Shown: positions 24,291 to 33,561, numbered from the stretch's first letter. The stretch is DNA of 64,000 bases from Cetobacterium sp050033475 (GCF_050033475.1 NZ_CP188319.1:434001-498000); one strand, 5' to 3'. Made by a program: numbers and translations. The notes: generated from the sequence alone by a model not told the origin.

Positions 24291-26201
24291 TTACAACTCT
24301 TTTTTTATCTCTTCTAATTCTACTGATATTTTTTCCCATTCCTCTAATGTTTCTAATATCTCTATATCTTTTTCTTCTATTTTTTCTTGATATTTCATAA
24401 GAGATTCTATATCATTTACTTTTCCAGCTTTTCCATATTCTTCTTCTAATTCTTTTTTCTCTTCTTCCAACTCTTCTATTCTTTCTTCTAATTTTGAATA
24501 TTTTTTTTCTAAAGAAGAAATTTTATTTCTTAATTTCTTTTGCTCTTCAAAAGATAAAGCCCCTTCACTATTTTTAGGTTTTTCTATATTATTTTTTTGA
24601 GAAATATAAGCCTCATAATCTCCTTTAAATAAAGTAGCACCATTTTCTCTTACTTCATATATGTTGTTAACAACAGCTTCTAAAAAGTATCTGTCATGTG
24701 ATACAACTAAAATTGTTCCTTCATAACCTTCTAAAGCTTCCTCAAGTACTTCTCTAGAATAAATATCCAAGTGATTCGTAGGCTCATCTAATATTAAAAA
24801 ATTAGGTTTACTTAGTATTAATTTCATAAATGCTACTCTAGCTTTTTCTCCACCTGAAAGTGATTTTATCTTTTTATCTACATCATCATTAGTAAATAAA
24901 AATCCTCCAGCTATGGTTCTAGCTTCTTCTTCACTCATTGGAAAATTATATATTATTTCTTGGAGAATACTATTTTCCATATGAAGTCCTTGATGATTCT
25001 GATCATAATATCCTATTTTTAATTTATTTCCTAAGTTTATACTTCCAGAAGTAGGGGTTTCTAATCCATTTATTATTTTTAATATTGTTGATTTACCTAT
25101 ACCATTCTTTCCTATAATTCCTATTCTATCGCCTCTATAAATAGTTAAATTTAAATTATCAAAGATGTGAGTTTCTCCAAATTTTTTAGATAAATTTTCT
25201 ATAGAAACAACTTTATCTGTACTTACATTTTCTATTTCGAATTTTAATTTTATTTTTCTTGTTGGTAAAATTGGATTATCCATTTTCTCCATTCTATCTA
25301 AAAGTTTTTGTCTTCCTCTTGCCTGTTTACATTTTTGTCCAGCCTTATATCTACGAACAAATTCTTCCATTTTTTTTATTTTATCTTGTTCTTTTTCAAA
25401 AGCTTTTACTGCTCCCGATAAAAATGCTTCCTTTTGAATTACATATTCTGTAAAGTTTCCATTATACGTATTTAAGGTTTTTCCTTCTATTTCAAAAACT
25501 CTATTTACAATATTATCTAAAAAATATCTATCATGAGATATAACTAAAAAAGCCTTTGGATAATCTTTTAAAAATTTTTCTAACCATTCTATTGCTAATA
25601 AATCTAAATGATTTGTTGGCTCATCTAATATCAGTAATTCTGGTTCTTCTAATAAAATTTTTCCAAGAGCTGTCCTTGATCTTTGACCTCCTGATAAGTC
25701 TTTAATCTTATGTTTCCATATTTCTTGTGAAAGACTTAATCCCATTAAAATCTGTTTTACTTTATATTCTATGGCATATCCTTCTTCTTGTTCATATCTT
25801 GTGCTCAATTTAGCCAATTCTTCCATATGATTATCAAAGTTCTCTATATCATTTGCTATTAAATAATTTAGTTCTTGAATCCTTTCATAATCATCTTTTA
25901 AATCAGAATAAACAGACATTAATTCATCAAAAATACTGTTTTCTTCATTTAGTTTTACATCCTGTGATAAATAGCCAACTTTTAGTCCACCCTTTTTAGT
26001 TATTATTCCTCTTTCATTAGTTGAAGGATCTACATCATTTTCTTCTATTTCTAACAACATTTTTATAAGAGTACTTTTACCTGCACCATTAACTCCTATT
26101 ATTCCTATTCTATCCTTTTCATCAATAGAAAAAGTTATATTTCTAAATAAAGTTTCACCTGAAAATCCCTTATATAAATTATTTACATGTAATAAAGACA
26201 T
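24291..26201 (-). CDS. ABC-F ATPase, Uup/YdiF-like translation factor
   Basis: Soluble twin-ATPase of the ABC-F family, 636 residues, members of which bind the ribosomal E site. First cassette: GVNGAGKST near 36, LSGGQRSR, LLILDEPTNHLD. Second: GKNGIGKST near 363, LSGGEKAR, FLILDEPTNHLD. The inter-domain linker (about 265-320) is basic and helical, with RRYKAGQKCKQARGR. Residues 555-636 form a Glu/Lys-rich coiled coil like the Uup C-terminal domain. No membrane domain is present. It precedes the str operon on the same strand. Whether it is a housekeeping factor or gives antibiotic protection cannot be read here. Confidence 0.9.
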   Translation of the reverse strand: MSLLHVNNLYKGFSGETLFRNITFSIDEKDRIGIIGVNGAGKSTLIKMLLEIEENDVDPSTNERGIITKKGGLKVGYLSQDVKLNEENSIFDELMSVYSDLKDDYERIQELNYLIANDIENFDNHMEELAKLSTRYEQEEGYAIEYKVKQILMGLSLSQEIWKHKIKDLSGGQRSRTALGKILLEEPELLILDEPTNHLDLLAIEWLEKFLKDYPKAFLVISHDRYFLDNIVNRVFEIEGKTLNTYNGNFTEYVIQKEAFLSGAVKAFEKEQDKIKKMEEFVRRYKAGQKCKQARGRQKLLDRMEKMDNPILPTRKIKLKFEIENVSTDKVVSIENLSKKFGETHIFDNLNLTIYRGDRIGIIGKNGIGKSTILKIINGLETPTSGSINLGNKLKIGYYDQNHQGLHMENSILQEIIYNFPMSEEEARTIAGGFLFTNDDVDKKIKSLSGGEKARVAFMKLILSKPNFLILDEPTNHLDIYSREVLEEALEGYEGTILVVSHDRYFLEAVVNNIYEVRENGATLFKGDYEAYISQKNNIEKPKNSEGALSFEEQKKLRNKISSLEKKYSKLEERIEELEEEKKELEEEYGKAGKVNDIESLMKYQEKIEEKDIEILETLEEWEKISVELEEIKKEL

Positions 26202-26232
26202 TTATTCTTCGCTCCTAAATATTTTTTTTTAA

Positions 26233-26255
26233 ATTATAACACAATTTTCTATAAT
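26233..26255. promoter_or_regulatory. Divergent -10 candidates between the ABC-F gene and fplA
   Basis: The 112-base divergent gap holds TATAAT on the plus strand at 26250-26255 (towards fplA) and TATAAT on the minus strand at 26233-26238 (towards the ABC-F gene). Neither has a good -35. fplA has AAAGGAG 8 bases before its ATG. Confidence 0.45.
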
Positions 26256-26313
26256 ATGTTGAACCCCTTATGATAAAATTACCTTGTAATAATAATTTTT
26301 AAAGGAGTTATTT

Positions 26314-28626
26314 ATGAAAAAGTTATTTTGTGTCTTTTTGCTTTGTTTTTCATGGTGTTTTGCAGATTCTTTAGCTCAAATTAATACTCAAGAAGATAAA
26401 ATTCAAGCTTTAGACAAGCAAATTGCTGCTTTAATGGAAAAAAAACATATATTAGAAAATCTAAAAAAACAATTTTCTAAATATGACTACAATCCTGATA
26501 ATCCTTCAACAATTGAAACTAGACCAAAGATTGCTTTAGTTTTAAGTGGTGGTGGTGCTAAGGGAGCTGCTCATATTGGCGTTTTAAAAGTTCTTGAAAA
26601 TTATCATATCCCTATCGATATTATAACTGGAACCAGTGCTGGAAGTATTGTTGCTGCAATGTATGCCATTGGATACTCTCCCGATGAGATTGAAAAAATT
26701 ATTATAAATTTACAATTTAATAAATTACTTTCTAATAGCCCTAATCGCGCCTTGAAAAGTGTCATTGAAAAAATTGATAAAGATAAATACCCAATCTCTT
26801 TAGAAATTGATAAAAATTTTGATCTAAGTCTTCCTATGGGAGTTTTGAATGGAGAATTAGTATATCTTCAATTAAAAGAAATTTTTGGAAGAGCTGAGAA
26901 AATAAATAATTTTGATAATTTTCCTATTAAATTCAGAGCTATGACAACTAATTTACAAACTGGTGAAGCTGTTGCTCTCTCAAATGGTGATTTAGCTCTA
27001 GCTACTCTTAAAAGTATGGCTATACCTACTTTTATTGATCCTATTCAAGATGGAACTAAATTTTATGTTGATGGTGGTGTCTCAGATAATTTTCCAGTTG
27101 TAGAAGCCTTAAATATGGGAGCTGATATTGTTATTGCTGTAGATATAACTGCTGATCCATCAAAAATAACTGATAACTCCAATATAATTACTATCATTGA
27201 TAAATTATCAACTTATAATGGTAATAAATCTACTAATTTCCAAAAAGAAATAGCTGATATTCTAATCACTCCTCCTGTAAAAAAACATGGAACTTTAAGT
27301 TTTGATGATTTACACAAAATGGTAATAGAAGGAGAAGAAGCTGCTAATAAAATGGATTTTGCTTTTAAAAATCTTTCTGATAAAAAAGCTTTTCAAGAGA
27401 TAAAAGAAAAAGGATCTTCATTAAAAGATGGAATATATAAAATTAATCATATTGTTCTTATTGGAAATAAAGTTCTTACCAAGCGTGAAGTTTCTTTACT
27501 AAAACCTAATACTAAATCTCTCAATAGAAATGATTTAAACCTATGGGCTGAAAAAATATATGCTTTAGATTTTATTGAACGAGTTTTTTATAGAGTAGAA
27601 AATGATACAATTTATTTTACTGTAAAAGAAAATTCAAAAACAAAATTACAAGCAGGAATTTCATATGTCTCTGATTATGGCGCTGCTCTTGAAGTCGCAG
27701 CTGAAATTCCAGATTTTGGTCTTTGGTCTAAAAACTACAGTTTTAGAGCTGAATTTTCTAAATATCCTAAATTATCTATAAAAGATATTACAGAATATAG
27801 ACTAATTAATACTAATTTTATTTTTGCTGGAGAAATGTCTTATGGCATAAATCCTATATTTATTTATGATAAAAAAAATAAAATATCAACATATACAAGT
27901 AATTTATTTAATATAAATCTATCTGCTGGAACAACTCTATTTAATAAAATTTTATTTGGATATAATTTTGGATATAATTATATAAATACTAATTATAATG
28001 AAGGTGCAAGACTGCCTATTATTGACAAATTTAATAGTGATAAAAATTATTTTACAAATACATTATTTTTCTATACAGATACTTTAAATGAATCTTTATA
28101 TCCTACCGAAGGATTACAATTTGTTTTACAAGGATTTTCTGGTAATGTTATTGGAAATAGTAAATCTTTTGAAGGAATTAGCTATACACAAAGTTCATAT
28201 TTTCCTCTTACCAAAAATTTATCCATTGGATTATCTTTAACTGGAGGTAAGATTCTTGATGCTAAAAGTGCACATACTATTGATTTGTTCTCTATTGGTG
28301 GATTGAGAAATAGTGATACTAGACGTAATTATGGGTTCTATGGACTTCCTGTTATGAGTTTATATACAGATAAATTCTTAATGGGTGGAGCTTCTATTCA
28401 GTATTCACTCTTCGAAAATTTATACTTAATAGGTAAATATAATATTTTAAATTATAATCAACATCCTATTTTAAAAAATATAAAATTAAGTGAAAAAGAA
28501 ACAATTAATGGATATGGTGGAGGTATTGGTTGGCGAACTTTCTTAGGACCTATGGAATTTATTATTTCAAATAGTAACTATACTAATTCTCCTCTGTATC
28601 AAGTTCAAATCGGTTACACATTCTAA
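26314..28626 (+). CDS. fplA: Patatin-like phospholipase autotransporter (type Vd, FplA-like)
   Basis: Predicted secreted phospholipase A with its own outer-membrane anchor, 770 residues. Order: signal peptide (1-17, cleavage after CFA), a short coiled region (25-55), patatin domain from about 70 with the oxyanion loop SGGGAKGAAHIG, nucleophile Ser108 in GTSAG and Asp253 in the DGG motif, a POTRA-like domain about 370-435, then a 16-strand-type barrel ending ...QVQIGYTF with the terminal aromatic recognised by BAM. This matches FplA of Fusobacterium nucleatum, which cleaves host phospholipids and binds phosphoinositides (family knowledge). It is the only plus-strand gene and stands alone between terminators. 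Orthology inferred from architecture. Confidence 0.9.
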   Translation: MKKLFCVFLLCFSWCFADSLAQINTQEDKIQALDKQIAALMEKKHILENLKKQFSKYDYNPDNPSTIETRPKIALVLSGGGAKGAAHIGVLKVLENYHIPIDIITGTSAGSIVAAMYAIGYSPDEIEKIIINLQFNKLLSNSPNRALKSVIEKIDKDKYPISLEIDKNFDLSLPMGVLNGELVYLQLKEIFGRAEKINNFDNFPIKFRAMTTNLQTGEAVALSNGDLALATLKSMAIPTFIDPIQDGTKFYVDGGVSDNFPVVEALNMGADIVIAVDITADPSKITDNSNIITIIDKLSTYNGNKSTNFQKEIADILITPPVKKHGTLSFDDLHKMVIEGEEAANKMDFAFKNLSDKKAFQEIKEKGSSLKDGIYKINHIVLIGNKVLTKREVSLLKPNTKSLNRNDLNLWAEKIYALDFIERVFYRVENDTIYFTVKENSKTKLQAGISYVSDYGAALEVAAEIPDFGLWSKNYSFRAEFSKYPKLSIKDITEYRLINTNFIFAGEMSYGINPIFIYDKKNKISTYTSNLFNINLSAGTTLFNKILFGYNFGYNYINTNYNEGARLPIIDKFNSDKNYFTNTLFFYTDTLNESLYPTEGLQFVLQGFSGNVIGNSKSFEGISYTQSSYFPLTKNLSIGLSLTGGKILDAKSAHTIDLFSIGGLRNSDTRRNYGFYGLPVMSLYTDKFLMGGASIQYSLFENLYLIGKYNILNYNQHPILKNIKLSEKETINGYGGGIGWRTFLGPMEFIISNSNYTNSPLYQVQIGYTF

Positions 28627-28627
28627 T

Positions 28628-28652
28628 AAAAAAAGGCCTAAGGCCTTTTTTT
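28628..28652. terminator. Bidirectional terminator between fplA and ispF
   Basis: AAAAAAAGGCC/GGCCTTTTTTT with a 3-base loop works on both strands; it ends fplA on the plus strand and hldA-ispF on the minus strand, and overlaps the ispF stop codon. Confidence 0.9.
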
Positions 28653-29124
28653 ATTTCTCCAATAATACTACTGCATAGGATTTAATTCCTTCTTCTCTAC
28701 CTGTAAATCCTAATTTTTCCTCTGTTGTAGCTTTTATACTTAATTGATCTATTTCTATTTCTAAAACTTCACATAAAATTTTTCTCATTGATTCTAAATA
28801 TGGTTTTACTTTCGGTCTTTGAGCAACTATTATAGAATCTATATTTATTATTTTATAACCTTTATTTTTTACTATATCCCATACTTTTTTCAATAATATT
28901 TTACTATCTATTCCTAAATATTTATTATCTGTATCTGGAAAATGCTGCCCTATATCTCCTAAGGCTAGAGCACCTAATAAGCCATCCATAATTGCATGTA
29001 TTAACACATCTCCATCTGAATGTCCTAATACTCCTTTATCGTGAGGAATTTCAATTCCTCCTAAAATTAATTTTCTACCTTCAACTAATTTATGAACATC
29101 ATAACCATTTCCTATTCTCAACAT
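28651..29124 (-). CDS. ispF: 2-C-methyl-D-erythritol 2,4-cyclodiphosphate synthase
   Basis: MEP-pathway enzyme making the cyclic diphosphate on the way to isoprenoids. I place the start at 29124 (MLRIGNGYDVHKL, 157 residues), which matches family N-termini; an in-frame ATG at 29142 inside the hldA end is possible and neither has a clear ribosome binding site. Zinc ligands Asp and His in GYDVH and the His of GHSDGDVLIHA are present. Translationally coupled to hldA. The other MEP genes are not in the window. Confidence 0.94.
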   Translation of the reverse strand: MLRIGNGYDVHKLVEGRKLILGGIEIPHDKGVLGHSDGDVLIHAIMDGLLGALALGDIGQHFPDTDNKYLGIDSKILLKKVWDIVKNKGYKIINIDSIIVAQRPKVKPYLESMRKILCEVLEIEIDQLSIKATTEEKLGFTGREEGIKSYAVVLLEK

Positions 29125-29132
29125 TTTAATCA

Positions 29133-30119
29133 CTAATTCCATTCATTATAAATTCTATTATAGAATTCTACTATTTCTTCTTTTGTTACTGTGGATGTTC
29201 CCATTTTACCTACTACCACTCCAGCAGCTGTATTGGCTAACTTTGCAGCATTGTACCAATCCATCCCTGAAGCTCCTGCTAGTGTATAAACTGAAATAAC
29301 TGTATCTCCTGCCCCTGTTACATCATATACTTCCTTAGCATAAGTTGGTATATTTTCTATTTTACTATCGCTAAATAAACTCATACCTTCTTCACTTCTA
29401 GTTAGTAATAAATTAGTTAATTCTAATTTTTCTTGTAAATCTTTTCCTAATTTATTTATATTTTCTATTTTAGAATATCCTAAACACTCCATGGCTTCTT
29501 TTCTATTAGGTGTCATTGAAGTTGCACCAATATAATTTAAAGCATTTTTAGGTTTTGGATCTACAGTTACTATTATATTTTTTTTCTTAGCCATAGCTAT
29601 TATTTCTTTTGCAACTCTTGGAGTTAAAACACCTTTATCATAATCAGATAAAATTATTGCTTGTATTTTATCTATATTTTTTTCAATTTTTTTAAGTAAT
29701 AAATCTTCTATTTCTCTTCTTATATTACTTGAATCTTCCCAATCTAATCTTAATAATTGCTGAGTTCCTGCTATAATTCTTCTCTTTACTATTGTCGGTC
29801 GATCTTCTACTCTCAATACACCATCAACATCTATATTTTTTTCTCTAAAGGCATTTAGAAGTCTATCCCCATCCGAATCGTCCCCTATAACTCCAAAGCA
29901 TAGTGTTTTAGCCCCTAATGTAGCTAAATTATTTACTACATTGGCAGCTCCTCCTAAAACAAATCTTTCTTTTTTTACAGAAACTACTGGTACTGGTGCC
30001 TCTGGAGATATTCTATCTACTGTTCCTATAATATAATCATCTAGCATCATATCTCCTACTACTGCCACTGTTACGTTTTTGAAGCACTCTAATATCTGCT
30101 CTAACTTTTCTTTTTCCAT
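29133..30119 (-). CDS. hldA: D-glycero-beta-D-manno-heptose-7-phosphate kinase (RfaE domain I)
   Basis: PfkB-family sugar kinase making the 1,7-bisphosphate for LPS inner-core heptose. Start at 30119 (MEKEKLEQ, 328 residues) with AGGAGG 10 bases upstream. Signatures: GDMMLDDYIIGTVDRISPEA near 25, FVLGGAANVVNNLATLGA near 54, and DVTGAGDTVI near 270 with the catalytic Asp. There is no fused adenylyltransferase domain, so it is HldA-like rather than bifunctional HldE. It begins 25 bases after the secretin gene and so is probably on the pilus transcript. Confidence 0.9.
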   Translation of the reverse strand: MEKEKLEQILECFKNVTVAVVGDMMLDDYIIGTVDRISPEAPVPVVSVKKERFVLGGAANVVNNLATLGAKTLCFGVIGDDSDGDRLLNAFREKNIDVDGVLRVEDRPTIVKRRIIAGTQQLLRLDWEDSSNIRREIEDLLLKKIEKNIDKIQAIILSDYDKGVLTPRVAKEIIAMAKKKNIIVTVDPKPKNALNYIGATSMTPNRKEAMECLGYSKIENINKLGKDLQEKLELTNLLLTRSEEGMSLFSDSKIENIPTYAKEVYDVTGAGDTVISVYTLAGASGMDWYNAAKLANTAAGVVVGKMGTSTVTKEEIVEFYNRIYNEWN

Positions 30120-30144
30120 TATAAAAAGCCTCCTAAATTTACCT

Positions 30145-31716
30145 TTATAAAATTTCAACCTTTAACTTTATATAAAGATCTGTTTTTTCTTTTTTATTCA
30201 TTGTACTTTTAAATAATCTTCCTAAATAAGGTATTTCACTTAAATAAGGAACTTCACTCTTTAAATTTTGCTCTATAGTTCTTTTTAAGCCACCAATTAA
30301 AATTGTTTCTTCGTTATTTAACTTTACGTGGGTACTTACTAATCTTGAAGTTTTTGATCCACCCTTAGAATTAAAAGTTCCATCTTCATCTGTTTCATCA
30401 GATTTAGATTTCATTTTTAATTTAAAATCACTTACTTCCAAAGATAATTTTAAATAAACCATATTATCTTCTCTTATTTCAGGAATAACTTTTAAAATTA
30501 TTCCAGCTTCCTTAAAAAGTGGTGTTGAATATAGATTCCCACTTTCTCCCTCTTCCCTTTGAATTTCACCGACTATAACTTCTTCAACCATTTTAAATTC
30601 CCCTTCTTTACCATTCATTAACAATAAAGTAGGTAACGCACTTACTTTTATATCTTGAGTTCCTTTTAATAAATTAATTCCTAAATTTAGAATTTCCATC
30701 CCATTATTAAAAGTTTTTGCTAATTCTATTTTTGAACCATTAATTATTCCAAAAGAATCTATTGTACTACTATTTAAAATTCCTATGTTTGTAGAATCGG
30801 TAAATTCATTCTTTTTTCCTTTTTTATATAACCAATTAAATCCTAGTTCTTCTAAAAAATTATCTCTTATATCTAAAATTTCTGCAGTGACTCGTACTTG
30901 TTTATTTGTAATATCTATTCTATCTATGAGATCCTTGGCACTTTGAACTATTTTTGCATTTCCTTTTAATACTAAACCTGTTGCTGAGGGAATTTTAGCA
31001 ATTGTTATTTCATCCCCATAAGTTAAATTCAATATTTCTAAAGAATCATCTAGAGAAATATTTTTTAAAATTATATGGTCTATTATAACATTATTTTCAT
31101 ATTTGTTAATAGTTCCATATGAATTTATAGATGTTATTTTTTTATCTTTATCTCTATCTAAGTAAAAATTTTTTATTGTATTGCCTTTTTTTATTTCTAA
31201 AAAATCACAATTCTTAATATAGCCCTCTTTTTCTAAAATAACCATATAAATTCCTGGTGGAATATTTTCAATTGTATACGCTCCTTGTTCATTGGTATTT
31301 ACACTTTTTTCACTTAATTCATCTAAGTATATTTTAACGTTCTTTAGTGGTATATTTCTATTTTTATCAAAAATTTTTCCTTTTAAGGTATTTCCTATAT
31401 ATTTCTCTTTTTTCTTAGAATAAATTATTATTCTATCATCATTTACTTCTCTTATTACATTATAGGTTTTTTCTAAACTTGATATAATCGTTTCATAATT
31501 TGTATTTTCTATAAAATATAAATCAACCTCTTCATTTTTTAATTGCTGTTCACAGATAATTGTTATTCCTCCTTCTCTAGATAACTCTGTCAAAAAATCT
31601 GCCATAACAACATTTTTCACATCTAACTCCCTTGGATAATTTATATTTCTCAAATCTAAACCAAAACATAATACTATATTATAAAATATGAAAAAAACAA
31701 TTTTCCATTTATTCAT
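30145..31716 (-). CDS. pilQ: Secretin, PilQ/GspD-like, with inserted carboxypeptidase-regulatory-like domain
   Basis: Outer-membrane secretin subunit, 523 residues. Order: signal peptide (1-19), N0/STN-like domain (about 30-100), a transthyretin-like carboxypeptidase-regulatory-type domain (about 110-188, with LKGKIFDKNRNIPLKNVKIY and TNEQGAYTIENIPPGIYMVI), an N1-like domain (about 210-272), and a secretin core ending VPYLSEIPYLGRLFKSTMNK near 490. PilQ versus GspD cannot be decided by sequence alone; PilN- and PilO-like neighbours favour PilQ. No pilotin-binding tail or AMIN domains seen. Confidence 0.85.
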   Translation of the reverse strand: MNKWKIVFFIFYNIVLCFGLDLRNINYPRELDVKNVVMADFLTELSREGGITIICEQQLKNEEVDLYFIENTNYETIISSLEKTYNVIREVNDDRIIIYSKKKEKYIGNTLKGKIFDKNRNIPLKNVKIYLDELSEKSVNTNEQGAYTIENIPPGIYMVILEKEGYIKNCDFLEIKKGNTIKNFYLDRDKDKKITSINSYGTINKYENNVIIDHIILKNISLDDSLEILNLTYGDEITIAKIPSATGLVLKGNAKIVQSAKDLIDRIDITNKQVRVTAEILDIRDNFLEELGFNWLYKKGKKNEFTDSTNIGILNSSTIDSFGIINGSKIELAKTFNNGMEILNLGINLLKGTQDIKVSALPTLLLMNGKEGEFKMVEEVIVGEIQREEGESGNLYSTPLFKEAGIILKVIPEIREDNMVYLKLSLEVSDFKLKMKSKSDETDEDGTFNSKGGSKTSRLVSTHVKLNNEETILIGGLKRTIEQNLKSEVPYLSEIPYLGRLFKSTMNKKEKTDLYIKLKVEIL

Positions 31717-31719
31717 AAA

Positions 31720-32316
31720 TTAATATCCCCTCATATTATTTTTATTTCTTTCAAAAGTTTTCTTAAAAAAATTTCGTTGTAATTTATTATATTTTTCTAT
31801 ATCAATTTCTTGAGAGTTTACAATAATTTCTAACTCCATAAATAATTGTAAATATCCCCCTTCTTCTTTCAAAGCAAAATTATGATTTTGTATTCCTATC
31901 TGCTTTTCGTTTTTTATCTCCTCGAAAAAATCTAGAATATTTTTTTCTTTTCCCAAAATTGAAATATAGAAATTAAATTTTTTATTTTTATTCCCTTCCC
32001 ATATTAAGTTATCTTTTCCTCTTTCTACAATTATTAAATCATTATTTTTAATTAATAAATTAAGTCTTTTCTTCAATACAAAATAATTATCTTCAATTTT
32101 TATAGTCTCTATAACTTTTTCATTTCTCAATAAAGAAATTTCCTTTTCTAATTTTTCTAGTATTAGCTCTCTTTTTATTACCTCGTTATTTTTTATTTTT
32201 TCAATCTGTTTTAAATTATTTATTTTTTCATATGGATATATAACTAATAATCCTATGGATAGTAATATTATAAATAATGTTAATATTTTTTTTAGCTTTT
32301 CAGATCCAATTGAAAT
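31720..32316 (-). CDS. PilO-like inner-membrane pilus alignment protein, apparent ATT start
   Basis: Continuous frame of 198 residues: short cytoplasmic N-terminus, a single membrane segment (about 12-29, LTLFIILLSIGLLVIYPY), a coiled coil (about 30-70) and a periplasmic domain, the PilO layout. A perfect AGGAGG (32326-32331) ends 9 bases before an ATT at 32316; no ATG, GTG or TTG is found in frame between the upstream stop and the membrane segment. The first standard start, TTG at 32130, would lose the membrane anchor. The N-terminus overlaps the PilN-like gene end by 25 bases. Start choice is inference. Confidence 0.7.
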   Translation of the reverse strand: MSIGSEKLKKILTLFIILLSIGLLVIYPYEKINNLKQIEKIKNNEVIKRELILEKLEKEISLLRNEKVIETIKIEDNYFVLKKRLNLLIKNNDLIIVERGKDNLIWEGNKNKKFNFYISILGKEKNILDFFEEIKNEKQIGIQNHNFALKEEGGYLQLFMELEIIVNSQEIDIEKYNKLQRNFFKKTFERNKNNMRGY

Positions 32317-33050
32317 TTTACTTGTCCTCCTTTTGGCATTAAATAATCAATATATACTTGTTGAAATTTATTTTCTAAATTTAAAATATAAATATCTATA
32401 TCATCTATATTTTCAGTTATTCCCTCTATTAAATATTTATCTACAATATATTCTATTTTTAAAAGTTTCACTGTTTCAGGAATCCTATCAAAAATTCCTT
32501 CTAAATCTTTTAAAATTTTCTTATCTATCCTTAATTTTTCTAAAAGTTCTTTGTTCATACTTTCCTTCTCCCTTAATTTATCAATTTCTTCTCTTATTAA
32601 AGCTATATTATTATCCATTGCCAAAATATCAGCTTCTAATTTGTCTATTGTTTTTATAGTTTCTTTATAATTTTTATATAAAAAAAATTCTCCTGAAAAA
32701 ATGATAACCCCCAGAAGAATTCCAATTAAGTTTTTATTTTTTTTTAGATTATTTTTTTTTTGATTTTTCTTATAAATAGAGTTTATTTGATTATTTTCAA
32801 TATAGTCAATTGATTTTAAATCTCCTAAAGTTTCTTTAAATATTGCAATAATTCCATCTTTTAAATCATTAATATTTTCATTATAGAAAAAAAATTCAAT
32901 ATAAATTTCTTCTTTTATTAAGAAATCCCTTTGGGATACTTCATGTATTCTTAACAAAACATCTCTAAAAGAATTTAACACATATTCTTCGAGATAATCT
33001 TCATTTTTATAAATTTCTAGAGTATATTCTTGGATTTTAATTTTAATCAT
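32292..33050 (-). CDS. PilN-like protein with extra cytoplasmic domain
   Basis: 252 residues: a cytoplasmic N-terminal part (1-105), one membrane segment (about 108-125, LIGILLGVIIFSGEFFLY), a coiled coil (130-180), and a small periplasmic domain ending in LDLKS. The arrangement after residue 100 is that of PilN/GspL C-terminal halves; the N-terminal 105 residues might be a reduced PilM/GspL-type cytoplasmic domain, since no separate pilM is present. Between the PilX-like and PilO-like genes. Confidence 0.65.
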   Translation of the reverse strand: MIKIKIQEYTLEIYKNEDYLEEYVLNSFRDVLLRIHEVSQRDFLIKEEIYIEFFFYNENINDLKDGIIAIFKETLGDLKSIDYIENNQINSIYKKNQKKNNLKKNKNLIGILLGVIIFSGEFFLYKNYKETIKTIDKLEADILAMDNNIALIREEIDKLREKESMNKELLEKLRIDKKILKDLEGIFDRIPETVKLLKIEYIVDKYLIEGITENIDDIDIYILNLENKFQQVYIDYLMPKGGQVKFQLDLKS

Positions 33051-33561
33051 AATATATATTTACTCCTAATATTTCTTCTTTATCTGGACTTTCAACATTG
33101 TAATTCTTTTCTTTATAATAAAGTTTTCCTAAAACTTCAATTCTATAATTTATATCTAAAATTAATATTTTTGTCATAACTATATTTACTTCTGTAGAGG
33201 AATAGTTATTAAAATATATTTTTTCCCCTAAATTTCCATTAATTTTTAATTCTTTTAATTTATATTCTCCTATATTTTTTTCAAAATCTTTATATTCACC
33301 AAAAAAATATTTTTTTATAGATTCTATTTCCCCTTTAATCATTTTTTTATCTAATGAATATAAATATGCTTCTCCAATATTAAAAATATTTTGAGCCGAT
33401 ATTTCATCTTCTATCAACTTCTTTTTCTCTATATATATTTGACTTTTATTTTTTATTAAAATGGTTATTCCTGAGGTAATATATGTAGCTATCATCATTA
33501 TTACCAATATACTTATATACATTACTCCCCTTTTTTTACCATTTTTCATATATTTTTTCAT
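33043..33561 (-). CDS. PilX/GspK-like minor pilin-type membrane protein
   Basis: 172 residues with a basic N-terminus (MKKYMKNGKKRGVM) and one hydrophobic segment YISILVIMMIATYITSGI, resembling PilX_N and GspK proteins that lack the Glu5 of major pilins. The remaining sequence is unassigned. Start at 33561 with GGGG 10 bases upstream; it overlaps the gene before it by 26 bases, as do several genes here. Confidence 0.55.
   Translation of the reverse strand: MKKYMKNGKKRGVMYISILVIMMIATYITSGITILIKNKSQIYIEKKKLIEDEISAQNIFNIGEAYLYSLDKKMIKGEIESIKKYFFGEYKDFEKNIGEYKLKELKINGNLGEKIYFNNYSSTEVNIVMTKILILDINYRIEVLGKLYYKEKNYNVESPDKEEILGVNIYYD

Noticed and set aside
31720..32130. PilO-like gene starting at the TTG at 32130
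   Set aside because: This start lacks a ribosome binding site and removes the membrane helix; the open frame continues upstream to a perfect AGGAGG.
32255..32659. Plus-strand open frame opposite the PilN-like gene
   Set aside because: Composition reflects antisense of A/T-rich codons; the minus-strand genes there are supported by ribosome binding sites, overlaps and membrane topology.
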